Below, in pieces: positions 39,888 to 48,386 of a stretch of 64,000 bases of DNA. Position numbers and translations under genes: made by a program. The number at the start of each line of letters is the position of its first letter. Position 1 is the stretch's first letter. The notes under the pieces were generated by a model. It was not told the origin of the DNA. It searched no databases and worked only from the letters and a program-made list of their open reading frames with translations. This stretch comes from Microbacterium sp. NC79. GTDB lineage: Bacteria; Actinomycetota; Actinomycetes; Actinomycetales; Microbacteriaceae. The DNA lies in NCBI RefSeq assembly GCF_019061125.1, contig NZ_JAHQYI010000001.1, positions 496,001 to 560,000 on the forward strand, read 5' to 3'.

Positions 39888-41225
39888 TTGTTTAGCGCCA
39901 TCGCGCGGATCTTCCGTACACCCGACCTTCGTCGGAAGATCGGTTTCACCCTGGCGGTCATCGCCATCTATCGACTCGGTGCACACGTTCCTGCACCGTT
40001 CGTCGACTACGTAAACGTTCAAGCCTGTATCGCCCAGAACTCCGGAGCTTCCGGTGAGGGTGGTCCGGTTAACCTCATGTCCATCGTGAACATGTTCTCC
40101 GGCGGAGCCCTGCTCCAGCTGTCGATCTTCGCGCTGGGTGTGATGCCGTACATCACGGCAACGATCATCACGCAGCTATTGCGTGTGGTCATCCCTCACT
40201 TTGAGGCTCTCCACAAGGAGGGCCAGGCTGGCCAGGCGAAGCTAACGCAGTACACGCGTTACCTCACTATCGCCCTCGCGCTGCTGCAGTCGACGACGCT
40301 TATTACCGTCGCACGCACGGGCCAGCTGTTCGGTACCGCAGGCGGTCCGTGTGCAGAGCTGCTCACGAACCAGGAGTGGTACGCCCAGCTGATGATGATC
40401 GTCACGCTGACGGCCGGAACCGGTCTGATCATGTGGTTCGCAGAACTCGTGACCGAGCGCGGCATCGGTAACGGCATGTCGCTGCTCATCTTCACCTCGA
40501 TCGCTGCCACGTTCCCCGGCGCCATGGGCGTCATCTGGGCAACCAAGGGCTTCGAGACGTTCCTGCTCGTCATCCTCGTCGGCATCCTCATCGTGGCGCT
40601 CGTCGTCTTCGTTGAGCAGTCACAGCGCCGCATTCCTGTGCAGTACGCCAAGCGCATGGTTGGGCGTCGCACGGTCGGTGGCACAAACACGTACATCCCG
40701 ATCAAGGTGAACATGGCCGGCGTTGTGCCCGTCATCTTCGCGTCCTCGCTGCTGTACATCCCCGCGTTGATCGCGCAGTTCAACCAGCCCGCTCCCGGCG
40801 AAGATCCGGCACCGTGGGTAACGTTCATCTCGCAGTACCTCACGACGGGTGACCACCCGCTGTACATGGCTGTGTACTTCCTGCTGATCGTCGGCTTCAC
40901 GTACTTCTACGTGGCCATCACGTTCAACCCCGTTGAGGTTGCCGACAACATGAAGAAGTACGGCGGCTTCATTCCGGGTATCCGGGCAGGCCGCCCCACC
41001 GCTGAGTACCTCGAGTACGTGCTGACGCGCATCACTTTCCCTGGTTCCATCTACCTCGGCATCGTTGCTCTCATCCCGTTCATCGCCCTCGCAACAGTCG
41101 GCGCAAACCAGAACTTCCCGTTCGGTGGCGCTTCGATCCTGATCATGGTCGGTGTTGGTCTTGAGACCGTTAAGCAGATCGATGCACAGCTGCAACAGCG
41201 TCACTACGAAGGGCTCCTGCGATGA
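39888..41225 (+). CDS. secY: preprotein translocase subunit SecY
   Basis: This 445-residue protein has ten predicted membrane segments. It carries the conserved signatures GVMPYITATIITQLL and GIGNGMSLLIFTSI, and the pore-side loop PVQYAKRMVGRRT. It forms the SecYEG channel for export of proteins such as the giant surface proteins upstream. A TTG start is favoured because CAGGAGGAATAC lies just before it. The stop overlaps the adk start (ATGA). Confidence 0.98.
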   Translation: MFSAIARIFRTPDLRRKIGFTLAVIAIYRLGAHVPAPFVDYVNVQACIAQNSGASGEGGPVNLMSIVNMFSGGALLQLSIFALGVMPYITATIITQLLRVVIPHFEALHKEGQAGQAKLTQYTRYLTIALALLQSTTLITVARTGQLFGTAGGPCAELLTNQEWYAQLMMIVTLTAGTGLIMWFAELVTERGIGNGMSLLIFTSIAATFPGAMGVIWATKGFETFLLVILVGILIVALVVFVEQSQRRIPVQYAKRMVGRRTVGGTNTYIPIKVNMAGVVPVIFASSLLYIPALIAQFNQPAPGEDPAPWVTFISQYLTTGDHPLYMAVYFLLIVGFTYFYVAITFNPVEVADNMKKYGGFIPGIRAGRPTAEYLEYVLTRITFPGSIYLGIVALIPFIALATVGANQNFPFGGASILIMVGVGLETVKQIDAQLQQRHYEGLLR

Positions 41226-41827
41226 CCACTGCATCCGCACGCTTCCTGATCGTCGGCCCCCAAGGTTCCGGTAAGGGAACCCAGGGAATCCGTATCGCCG
41301 AGGCATTCGGCATTCCGGTTGTCTCGACGGGCGACATCTTCCGTGCCAACATCAAGGGCGGCACCGAGCTCGGCAAGAAGGTGCAGGAGATCACCGCTCG
41401 CGGCGATCTCGTGTCTGACGAGCTGACCGGTGACCTGGTGCGCGATCGTCTGTCACAAGAAGACGCTGCTACCGGATTCCTGCTGGATGGCTACCCGCGC
41501 AATCGCGCGCAGGTGACCCACCTCGACGAGTTCCTCGGCAGCCGCGGCGAAGGTCTCGACGCTGTTATTGAGCTCGCGGTTCCGCGTGAAGAGTCGATCG
41601 CTCGTATTGCGCTGCGCGCTCAGGAACAGGGTCGTGAAGACGACACCCCCGACGCCATCGCGAAGCGTCTGGACATCTACGAGAAGGAGACGGCTCCTAT
41701 CCTCGAGGTGTATGGCGTTCGTGGCATCGTAGACACGATCGACGGTGTGGGCTCGCTCGACGAGATCACCGAGCGCATTTTCGCTGCTCTGGCAGCTCGC
41801 GGCCTGACCGCTTCTGCCGACGCATAA
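41222..41827 (+). CDS. adk: adenylate kinase
   Basis: This 201-residue enzyme has the P-loop GPQGSGKGT, the GDIFRANI AMP-binding segment and DGYPRNRAQ. The LID region is the short form without zinc ligands, as in other actinobacteria. It interconverts AMP, ATP and ADP in the cytoplasm. It is coupled to secY by a four-base overlap, and map follows after three bases. Confidence 0.97.
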   Translation: MTTASARFLIVGPQGSGKGTQGIRIAEAFGIPVVSTGDIFRANIKGGTELGKKVQEITARGDLVSDELTGDLVRDRLSQEDAATGFLLDGYPRNRAQVTHLDEFLGSRGEGLDAVIELAVPREESIARIALRAQEQGREDDTPDAIAKRLDIYEKETAPILEVYGVRGIVDTIDGVGSLDEITERIFAALAARGLTASADA

Positions 41828-41830
41828 CTC

Positions 41831-42676
41831 GTGTTTCGTAAGTCCATCTATAAGTCGCCCGCTCAGTTGCGGGCGATGGTGGAGCCTGGCCTCATCACCG
41901 CGGCAGCCCTGGATGCTGTCGCGGAGATGATTCGCCCCGGTGTCACGACGCTTGAGCTTGACGCTGCTGCCGAAGCCGTCATCCGGCTTCGCGGTGCGGA
42001 GCCCAACTTCATGTTGGTTCCTGGCTACTTCCACACCGTTTGTGCCTCGGTCAATGACCAGGTGGTACATGGCATCCCATCAGAACGAGTTCTGCAGGCA
42101 GGCGACATTGTGTCGATCGACTGTGGTGCGCAGTTCGAGGGTTGGAACGGCGACTCGGCTCGAACGTTTATCGTTCCCGGAGACGCGAACCCGCAAGAGG
42201 TGGCGGAACGTCAGGAGCTGTCGGATGTGACGGAAGGCTCGCTCTGGGCCGGAATCGCTGCGATGGCCTCGGCTTCACGCATTGGTGAGATCTCAGCGGC
42301 GATCGAAGACTACATTGAGGCTCGCCCGTTCTCCCGAACCGGGAAGACGTTCGGCATTCTGCGCGAATATGTCGGTCACGGTATCGGTCGCAAAATGCAC
42401 GAGGCCCCCACGGTTTTCAATTACCGCACGTCTGAGCGTGGCGAGGTGGTGAAGCCCGGTCTCGTGCTGGCCATCGAGCCCATGGTGACCAGCGGTTCCG
42501 AAGCAACTTTCGTGGAAGACGACGAGTGGACGGTCACGACCGTCGACGGCTCTATGGGTTCTCACTGGGAACACAGTGTCGCCGTGCACGAGAATGGTAT
42601 TTGGGTACTGACGGCTGCCGATGGCGGTGCCGCGGGACTTGCTCCTTTTGGTATTACCCCGACTCCGATCAGCTAG
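41831..42676 (+). CDS. map: type I methionine aminopeptidase
   Basis: This 281-residue enzyme contains all five metal ligands in order. They are Asp in SIDCG, Asp in GDSA, His in YVGHGIG, Glu in AIEPM and Glu in WEHSVAV. It removes initiator methionine from nascent chains. It starts at GTG three bases after adk and belongs to the same operon. Confidence 0.97.
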   Translation: MFRKSIYKSPAQLRAMVEPGLITAAALDAVAEMIRPGVTTLELDAAAEAVIRLRGAEPNFMLVPGYFHTVCASVNDQVVHGIPSERVLQAGDIVSIDCGAQFEGWNGDSARTFIVPGDANPQEVAERQELSDVTEGSLWAGIAAMASASRIGEISAAIEDYIEARPFSRTGKTFGILREYVGHGIGRKMHEAPTVFNYRTSERGEVVKPGLVLAIEPMVTSGSEATFVEDDEWTVTTVDGSMGSHWEHSVAVHENGIWVLTAADGGAAGLAPFGITPTPIS

Positions 42677-42684
42677 GAAGAGAC

Positions 42685-43386
42685 ATGGCTAAGCCTCCTG
42701 TTAAGAAGACCAACTGGTTCGCCATCTGGACGAGCATTGGTGTGGTTGTTGCAGTTGTTGCGATCGCGGTTGTTGTTGTGTTCAGCAACCAGGCCGCAAA
42801 CAAGCTTCCTGCTGAGAACATCCCGGCGGCTGTCGACACCGAGACCGGAGCCGTCACGATCGGTACCGGCGAAGACACCGTGTCTGTCTTCGTCGACTTC
42901 ATGTGCCCGAACTGCAAGAGCTTTGAGACCAACTTCGGTGGCGACCTGCGCGACCTCGCGAAGGATGGCAAGATCTCGCTCGGTATCCACGCCGTGAGCA
43001 TTCTCGACAACGCGTCGAAGGGAACGAAGTACTCGACCCGTGCGGCGAACGCCTTTTACTGCGTTGCTGACGAGAAGCCAGAACTCACGATGAGCTACAT
43101 GGACGCGCTGTTCGCTAAGCAGCCGTCTGAGGGTACGAGCGGACTGACTGACGACCGTCTTGTGGAGCTCGCTTCTGGCCTCGGCGTTGACATCAAGGCG
43201 TGCCAGACCGACCAGACCTTTGCTGACTTCGTCACGAAGCAGACGCGCAACAACATGCCGCGTAACCCGCAGGACAACGGCCTGTACACGCCGACCGTTC
43301 TGGTCAACGACGAGTACACGCAGCTCAGCACGCTGACGCCGACCTTCTTTACCGACATGTTCGGTCCGGTTGCGAAGAGCGAGTAA
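42685..43386 (+). CDS. membrane-anchored DsbA-like thioredoxin-fold protein
   Basis: The 233-residue protein has one N-terminal helix (WTSIGVVVAVVAIAVVVVF). An extracytoplasmic thioredoxin domain follows, with the redox motif CPNC at about residue 74 and a cis-Pro region (YTPTVLV) near residue 200. This matches the DsbA-like domain (Thioredoxin_4) seen in actinobacterial disulfide oxidoreductases. I chose the ATG at 42685 after AGGAAGAGAC; longer frames would run back into map. It sits in the map operon and is closed by a terminator. It could form disulfides in exported Cys-containing proteins such as the nearby giant surface proteins; that link is inference. Confidence 0.88.
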   Translation: MAKPPVKKTNWFAIWTSIGVVVAVVAIAVVVVFSNQAANKLPAENIPAAVDTETGAVTIGTGEDTVSVFVDFMCPNCKSFETNFGGDLRDLAKDGKISLGIHAVSILDNASKGTKYSTRAANAFYCVADEKPELTMSYMDALFAKQPSEGTSGLTDDRLVELASGLGVDIKACQTDQTFADFVTKQTRNNMPRNPQDNGLYTPTVLVNDEYTQLSTLTPTFFTDMFGPVAKSE

Positions 43387-43410
43387 CGCGGTCGAGTTCT
43401 CGGCTTAACG

Positions 43411-43441
43411 GGTGGGGCATGGGTTTCCATCCCCCACCTTT
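43411..43441 (+). terminator. rho-independent terminator after the DsbA-like gene
   Basis: GGTGGGGCATGG pairs with CCATCCCCCACC (one mismatch) around GTTT, followed by TTTGCG. It closes the secY-adk-map-thioredoxin unit. Confidence 0.75.
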
Positions 43442-43778
43442 GCGTTCGCCCCGTGCTGTCGTTGTCGGCTTGTCGGCTTGTAGGCTTGTCGCGAGAGCGA
43501 GAGAATGTCGCGACAGCCAGAAATTATTGGCCAATTCGTGTGGTTTTCGCGACAATCTCTGGTTCTCAGGACGCGGTCACGTGGGGTGGCGCACTGCCGC
43601 GCGACGGAACCATGCCTGGGACGGTAGGTTGGGTGGCGCAGGCAGATTGTTCCGTTTCGATGCCCGTGACGAGTGGCAGGCTTGCCGTCTTGCTCGCCGA
43701 AGTGGCCATCGCGCGGGGCGTCGCATGCCGCGCGCAGCGAAACTCACCAAATATACAGGTGATCCGCGCCATCTCGGT
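43442..43778. other. intergenic region with TCGCGA inverted repeats
   Basis: No convincing gene is present. GAGAATGTCGCGA (43501-43513) and TCGCGACAATCTC (43547-43559) form a 13-bp inverted repeat with one mismatch. The loop contains the palindrome ATTGGCCAAT. TGTCGCGACA (43506-43515) is itself a palindrome. The AT content is higher than in neighbouring genes. Confidence 0.5.
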
Positions 43779-43819
43779 TTGCTGAGATGCCCTGACGGCG
43801 TCTAGTATAGATCTTTGGT
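43779..43819 (+). promoter_or_regulatory. candidate infA promoter with ATAGATCTTTGGT motif
   Basis: TTGCTG (43779) and TAGTAT (43803) are spaced by 18 bases. The 13-base motif ATAGATCTTTGGT at 43807-43819 is identical to the one before rpsH. The promoter would give a leader of about 95 nt ahead of infA. Confidence 0.5.
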
Positions 43820-43910
43820 GCCTTGTGCCTTTGTTTCGGCGTGTCCGAATAGGCGGGTATCGAATTCACATCCACGCAGACCGACCGGTTTGCACATTGG
43901 TAGCGAGGCT

Positions 43911-44132
43911 ATGGCTAAAAAAGACGGTGTCATCGAGATTGAAGGCACAATTTCCGAAGCTCTGCCCAACGCGATGTTCCGCGTTGAGCTGACCAACGGT
44001 CACAAGGTGCTTGCAACGATCTCCGGAAAGATGCGGCAGAACTACATCCGCATCATCCCCGAAGACCGTGTTGTCGTTGAGCTCAGCCCGTACGACCTCA
44101 CCCGTGGTCGCATCGTATACCGCTACCGCTAA
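43911..44132 (+). CDS. infA: translation initiation factor IF-1
   Basis: This 73-residue OB-fold protein ([20 protein letters not shown] and the [20 protein letters not shown] segment) is of normal length. IF-1 occupies the A site of the 30S subunit during initiation. It is the first gene of the infA-rpmJ-rpsM-rpsK group; longer in-frame starts lack family similarity. Confidence 0.98.
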   Translation: MAKKDGVIEIEGTISEALPNAMFRVELTNGHKVLATISGKMRQNYIRIIPEDRVVVELSPYDLTRGRIVYRYR

Positions 44133-44189
44133 GCCGGTCGAGAAGTAACACCTCGGTTATCGGGGTGAAGACAGCGAAACAGGAAAATC

Positions 44190-44306
44190 ATGAAGGTTAA
44201 CCCCTCAGTAAAGCCCATTTGCGACCACTGCCGTGTGATTCGTCGTCACGGACGCGTCATGGTGATCTGCAAGAGCAACCCGCGTCACAAGCAGCGCCAG
44301 GGCTAA
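44190..44306 (+). CDS. rpmJ: 50S ribosomal protein L36, zinc-binding type
   Basis: This 38-residue protein starts [20 protein letters not shown] and ends in NPRHKQRQG. The zinc ligands (CDHC, a later Cys and His) are all present, so this is the zinc-dependent form. It lies between infA and rpsM in the normal order, with AGGAAAATC as ribosome-binding site. Confidence 0.97.
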   Translation: MKVNPSVKPICDHCRVIRRHGRVMVICKSNPRHKQRQG

Positions 44307-44387
44307 GACCTGCGCGGTTCGTTCCGCTTTATAACTGAATATTTGTCATAGGTAGCATCGGAACCCGTTCGCGGGGGACACCCCGGG

Positions 44388-44423
44388 TGGAGGCTCGGGA
44401 ATGGATGTTGCTCCATACCTCCA
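44388..44423 (+). promoter_or_regulatory. leader hairpin before rpsM
   Basis: TGGAGG/CCTCCA and inner ATGGA/TCCAT form a two-part stem ending just before the rpsM ribosome-binding site (AGGAGAACC). Its location recalls the alpha-operon leader where S4 binds in E. coli, but no pseudoknot was demonstrated. Confidence 0.4.
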
Positions 44424-44444
44424 CATACTCCACAGGAGAACCGC

Positions 44445-44822
44445 ATGGCACGTCTTGCCGGCGTAGACATCCCGCGCGATAAGCGCGTGGTGATCGCCCT
44501 CACGTACATCTACGGCATCGGCCGTACCCGTTCGGTCGAGATCCTCAAGGCCACCGAGATCGACGAGTCGGTCCGCGTTAAGGACCTCTCGGACGACCAG
44601 CTTGTCACGCTCCGTGACTACATCGACGCAACCTACAAGGTGGAGGGTGACCTTCGCCGCGAGGTGGCAGCTGACATCCGCCGCAAGGTTGAGGTCGGAT
44701 CCTACGAAGGTATCCGCCACCGTCGCGGCCTTCCGGTTCGCGGTCAGCGCACCAAGACCAACGCACGCACGCGCAAGGGTCCCAAGAAGACCGTCGCCGG
44801 CAAGAAGAAGGCCGGCCGCTAG
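44445..44822 (+). CDS. rpsM: 30S ribosomal protein S13
   Basis: This 125-residue S13 starts [20 protein letters not shown] and has the [20 protein letters not shown] signature. It sits in the 30S head near the P site. rpsK follows after 27 bases. Confidence 0.98.
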   Translation: MARLAGVDIPRDKRVVIALTYIYGIGRTRSVEILKATEIDESVRVKDLSDDQLVTLRDYIDATYKVEGDLRREVAADIRRKVEVGSYEGIRHRRGLPVRGQRTKTNARTRKGPKKTVAGKKKAGR

Positions 44823-44849
44823 GCCGCCCGGAAGGATTAGGAAAGAGCA

Positions 44850-45248
44850 ATGGCTGCACCTAAGACTGCTGCGCGTAAGCCGCGTCGCAAGGAAAAGAAG
44901 AACATCGCACTCGGTGTTGCACACATCAAGTCGACCTTCAACAACACGATCGTTTCGATCACCGACCCGTCTGGCGCTGTTATCAGCTGGGCATCGTCGG
45001 GTGGCGTGGGCTTCAAGGGCTCGCGTAAGTCGACTCCGTACGCTGCTGGTATGGCAGCTGAAGCGGCCGCTAAGGGCGCTCAGGAGCACGGCGTGAAGAA
45101 GGTTGACGTCATGGTCAAGGGCCCGGGTTCGGGTCGCGAAACCGCAATCCGTTCGCTGCAGGCCGCTGGCCTCGAGGTCGGTTCGATCCAGGACGTGACG
45201 CCCCAGGCTCACAACGGTTGCCGTCCGCCGAAGCGCCGTCGCGTCTGA
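44850..45248 (+). CDS. rpsK: 30S ribosomal protein S11
   Basis: This 132-residue S11 contains [20 protein letters not shown] and the C-terminal [18 protein letters not shown]. The usual next gene, rpsD, is absent; a hairpin and then rpoA follow. Confidence 0.98.
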   Translation: MAAPKTAARKPRRKEKKNIALGVAHIKSTFNNTIVSITDPSGAVISWASSGGVGFKGSRKSTPYAAGMAAEAAAKGAQEHGVKKVDVMVKGPGSGRETAIRSLQAAGLEVGSIQDVTPQAHNGCRPPKRRRV

Positions 45249-45256
45249 TGGTTTTT

Positions 45257-45282
45257 ACCGCGCCAGCCCCGGCTGGCGCGGT
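45257..45282 (+). terminator. perfect 12-bp hairpin between rpsK and rpoA
   Basis: ACCGCGCCAGCC and GGCTGGCGCGGT pair perfectly around two C residues, eight bases after the rpsK stop. A TTTTT run lies before, not after, the stem. It marks the slot where rpsD normally stands. Confidence 0.65.
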
Positions 45283-45365
45283 TCCCATCCCCGGCGCGAG
45301 CCGGTCAACTTAAAACCTCAACCGCAAGTGTCATATAGCGGGCACTTGATTGAAAGGAACACATA

Positions 45366-46346
45366 GTGCTTATTGCACAGCGTCCCACTCTCACCGAGGA
45401 GAAGATCGCGGAGTTCCGCAGCCGGTTCATTATTGAGCCGCTGGAGCCCGGATTCGGTTACACCATCGGAAACGCACTGCGCCGCAGCCTGCTTTCGTCC
45501 ATCCCGGGCGCAGCGGTCACGAGCGTTCGTTTCGATGGTGTTTCGCACGAGTTCAGCACGATCCCTGGTGTGAAGGAAGATGTCACCGAGATCATCCTGA
45601 ACATCAAGCAGCTGGTTCTCTCGAGCGAGCGCGACGAGCCCATCACGGCTTACCTGCGCAAGACGGGTGCGGGTGAAGTGACTGCCGCTGACATCTCGGC
45701 TCCGGCCGGTGTCGAGGTGCACAACCCCGAGCTGGTCATCGCGACGCTCAACGACACCGCGAAGTTCGAGCTGGAACTGACGATCGAGCGTGGCCGTGGC
45801 TACGTTTCGGCAACGCAGAACCGCAACGAGTTCGCTGAGGCTGGCCAGATTCCGATCGACTCGATCTACTCGCCGGTTCTCAAGGTTAGCTACCGTGTCG
45901 ACGCTACCCGTGCGGGTGAGCGTACCGACTTCGACAAGCTGATCCTGGACGTCGAGGCAAAGCCGTCGATCGCTCCGCGTGACGCAGTTGCATCGGCTGG
46001 TCGTACGCTCGTCGAACTGTTCGGTCTCGCTCGCGAGCTGAACGTCGAGGCTGAAGGTATCGAGATCGGCCCGGCGCCGGTTGAGACCGTTCTCAGCAAC
46101 GAGCTGTCGATGCCGATCGAAGACCTCGACCTGTCGGTTCGTTCCTACAACTGCCTGAAGCGTGAAGGCATCAACTCGGTCTCGGAGCTTGTCGCTCTGA
46201 GCGAGACCCAGCTGATGAACATCCGTAACTTCGGTCAGAAGTCGGTTGATGAGGTTCGCGACAAGCTCACCTCGCTTGGTCTGTCGCTGAAGGACTCGGT
46301 GCCCGGTTTTGACGGCGCCCACTTCTACGACGGCTACGAAGACTAA
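45366..46346 (+). CDS. rpoA: RNA polymerase alpha subunit
   Basis: The 326-residue protein has the N-terminal assembly domain, with [20 protein letters not shown] for dimerisation. An acidic linker follows, then the DNA- and activator-binding C-terminal domain with [20 protein letters not shown]. Initiation is at GTG after GAAAGGAAC. Length is slightly below E. coli (329) and normal for actinobacteria. Confidence 0.98.
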   Translation: MLIAQRPTLTEEKIAEFRSRFIIEPLEPGFGYTIGNALRRSLLSSIPGAAVTSVRFDGVSHEFSTIPGVKEDVTEIILNIKQLVLSSERDEPITAYLRKTGAGEVTAADISAPAGVEVHNPELVIATLNDTAKFELELTIERGRGYVSATQNRNEFAEAGQIPIDSIYSPVLKVSYRVDATRAGERTDFDKLILDVEAKPSIAPRDAVASAGRTLVELFGLARELNVEAEGIEIGPAPVETVLSNELSMPIEDLDLSVRSYNCLKREGINSVSELVALSETQLMNIRNFGQKSVDEVRDKLTSLGLSLKDSVPGFDGAHFYDGYED

Positions 46347-46389
46347 GTCGCACGACTTCTTTTCAGAAATTTCCCTGGAGTAAAGAGAT

Positions 46390-46926
46390 ATGCCAAAGCC
46401 CACAAAGGGCCCCCGCCTCGGAGGCGGCCCCGCACACGAGCGTCTGCTGCTTGCAAACCTCGCCGTCGCGCTGTTCACCCACAAGTCGATTCAGACGACC
46501 GAGACCAAGGCAAAGCGCCTGCGTCCGATCGCTGAGCGTCTGGTCACGTTCGCTAAGCGCGGCGACCTGCACGCACGTCGTCGCGTGCTGAGCATCCTCC
46601 GCAACCAGGACGCTACGCACGTCCTGTTCGCTGAGATCGCTCCGCTCGTTGCTGACCGCCCGGGTGGTTACACGCGCATCACCAAGATCGGCAACCGCAA
46701 GGGCGACAACGCTCCCATGGCTGTCATCGAGCTCGTTCTCGAGCCCGTCGCCAAGAAGGCCGCTGCAAAGCCGGCTAAGAAGGCAGCTGCCAAGCCTGCA
46801 AAGGAAGAAGCACCTGCTGAGGTCGTCGAGGAGACCGTAGAGGCTCCCGTCGAGGAGACCGTTGAGGCTCCCGTCGAGGCTGTCGAGACCGAAGCTGCGG
46901 AAGCAGCTGAGGGCGACTCGAAGTAA
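46390..46926 (+). CDS. rplQ: 50S ribosomal protein L17, long acidic C-terminal tail
   Basis: Residues 1-118 are standard L17 ([20 protein letters not shown] and the [20 protein letters not shown] end). Residues 119-178 form a Lys/Ala tract and then an acidic repeat (EETVEAP repeated twice). Most bacterial L17 proteins have 115-130 residues. The truA gene that often follows is absent. Confidence 0.97.
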   Translation: MPKPTKGPRLGGGPAHERLLLANLAVALFTHKSIQTTETKAKRLRPIAERLVTFAKRGDLHARRRVLSILRNQDATHVLFAEIAPLVADRPGGYTRITKIGNRKGDNAPMAVIELVLEPVAKKAAAKPAKKAAAKPAKEEAPAEVVEETVEAPVEETVEAPVEAVETEAAEAAEGDSK

Positions 46927-46938
46927 TTCGCTTCATCA

Positions 46939-46980
46939 CGAGGCCCTTCTCCTTCGGGAGGAGGGCCTCGTGCGTTTTCC
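46939..46980 (+). terminator. rho-independent terminator of the ribosomal block
   Basis: CGAGGCCCTTCTCC pairs with GGAGGAGGGCCTCG (one G-U pair) around TTCG, followed by TGCGTTTT. It lies 12 bases after the rplQ stop. Confidence 0.9.
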
Positions 46981-47001
46981 GGCGCGGGTACCTGCGGACT
47001 T

Positions 47002-47127
47002 CGCCAGCCGTGGTTCCGGAACCAGAGCGTGCGTCCTGTGGGTCGCCAGCCGTGGTTCCGGAACCAGTACCGCTGTCTGCTGGGTCGCCAGCCGATAGTT
47101 CCTGAACCAGATCCGCGTCTTCGTGGG
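47002..47127 (+). repeat. three 42-bp tandem repeats carrying GGTTCCGGAACC
   Basis: Units start at 47002, 47044 and 47086, exactly 42 bp apart. Each begins CGCCAGCCG followed by a GGTTCCGGAACC palindrome; the third copy is degenerate (AGTTCCTGAACC). They lie between the rplQ terminator and the GNAT gene, in DNA without any gene. Confidence 0.85.
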
Positions 47128-47288
47128 CACCTCCGGCCGCAAAATGCAACGGATTGTGGTGCTGGAGTGGCTGATGTGACAGATGAGCAAGGCATTTTGG
47201 TTTTCGCGATGCATTTTCACCCGACGGTGCCCGTAGAAGAACACGTATCCGTGCGCGACTATGCACCCGCACAAGCACAAGCCGCCGA

Positions 47289-47294
47289 TAAACT
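47289..47294 (+). promoter_or_regulatory. -10 element for a likely leaderless transcript
   Basis: TAAACT fits TANNNT and ends six bases before the ATG at 47301, the spacing expected when transcription starts at the start codon. No ribosome-binding site precedes that ATG, which supports leaderless expression. Confidence 0.55.
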
Positions 47295-47300
47295 GGCTAC

Positions 47301-48332
47301 ATGAGTGAACTCGAGCCGCTGTCGCAGCGCATCCAGGCGCCCACTGACCTTCCGGTCGTCGTACACGCGGCCCTCGCGGAAGTGCGCCCCGCGACAATCG
47401 ACGACCTCGAGGCGCTCGTCACGCTCACGCACGCGGCCGAAGCCGTCGATCACCCGTCGTGGGCGTCGCCGCGCGAAGAGGTCGAAGATCTGCTCGAAGG
47501 CCCGATGATCGACGCGGCCGTCGACACGCTGATCGGGTTCGATGCGGCCGGTCGCGCGCTGGCTTTTGCGAGCATCATGCCGGCATCCAGCGCCGACACC
47601 CGCGTGCAGGTCTACACCAACGGCATTGTGCACCCCGAGGTGCGCACGCAGGGCATCGGAACCATGCTACTGACGTGGACGAAGGCGCGCGCACTGCAGC
47701 ACCTGGCGACACGGGAGGAGACGCTGCCCGCCTGGATCGCGATGTACGCGCAGGAGCGCACAGTCGATGCGATCGCGGTGGGGCTCGACGCCGGGTTCAC
47801 GGTGGAACGGTACTTCCACACCATGGAGCGCGATCTCGCCGCCGACATTCCTGACATCGCGATCGCCGATGAGTTTGAGATCGTCACCCTGACACCTGAG
47901 CTGCGCGAGCCGACGCGTCTGGCGCGCAACAATTCGTTCCGGGATCACTGGGGGAGCCAGCCGACGTCGCCCGAAAAGTGGGAGCGTTTCGTCACCGGGG
48001 AGATCTTCCGCCCTGATCTGTCGGTGGTGGCGGTAGAGCGCGGCACGACGAACGTTGTCGGTTTCACGCTCAGCTCAGTCAATGAAGACGACACCGAGCT
48101 GCAGGGTTACCGCGCCTCGTACATTGATCTGATCGGCGTCGTCCGCGAGCGTCGCGGACACAAGCTCGCGCCCGCACTGATCGCGGAGGCCTTGCGCCGT
48201 GCACGTGCTGATGGGCTCGCCAAAGCAACGCTTGATGTTGACTCGTCAAGCCCGACCGGCGCGAACACGCTGTACGAAGGCATGGGGTTCACCGCAACAG
48301 ACGTCGAGGTCGCGCTCGTCATCGAGCTGTAG
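47301..48332 (+). CDS. tandem GNAT-family N-acetyltransferase
   Basis: This 343-residue protein contains two GNAT folds. The first (about 25-170) has an acetyl-CoA loop in VHPEVRTQGIGTMLL. The second (about 190-340) has VVRERRGHKLAPALI and ends with GANTLYEGMGF. Two-domain GNAT proteins in actinobacteria include mycothiol synthase MshD, but MshD-specific features could not be confirmed. Substrate is unknown. The gene stands alone and converges on a reverse-strand hydratase. Confidence 0.82.
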   Translation: MSELEPLSQRIQAPTDLPVVVHAALAEVRPATIDDLEALVTLTHAAEAVDHPSWASPREEVEDLLEGPMIDAAVDTLIGFDAAGRALAFASIMPASSADTRVQVYTNGIVHPEVRTQGIGTMLLTWTKARALQHLATREETLPAWIAMYAQERTVDAIAVGLDAGFTVERYFHTMERDLAADIPDIAIADEFEIVTLTPELREPTRLARNNSFRDHWGSQPTSPEKWERFVTGEIFRPDLSVVAVERGTTNVVGFTLSSVNEDDTELQGYRASYIDLIGVVRERRGHKLAPALIAEALRRARADGLAKATLDVDSSSPTGANTLYEGMGFTATDVEVALVIEL

Positions 48333-48386
48333 CCCCCACGGTCCACGATGGCGCCGAGCTGCCGCGCGCCCGAGTAGCCCCGCGCG

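Noticed and set aside
43453..43785. A 110-codon frame between the DsbA-like gene and infA.
   Set aside because: No ribosome-binding site, no domain, unusual composition, and it crosses palindromes and the candidate infA promoter region.
47301..48332. Naming the tandem GNAT protein mycothiol synthase (mshD).
   Set aside because: The two-domain layout fits, but I could not confirm MshD-specific residues and the context gives no support.
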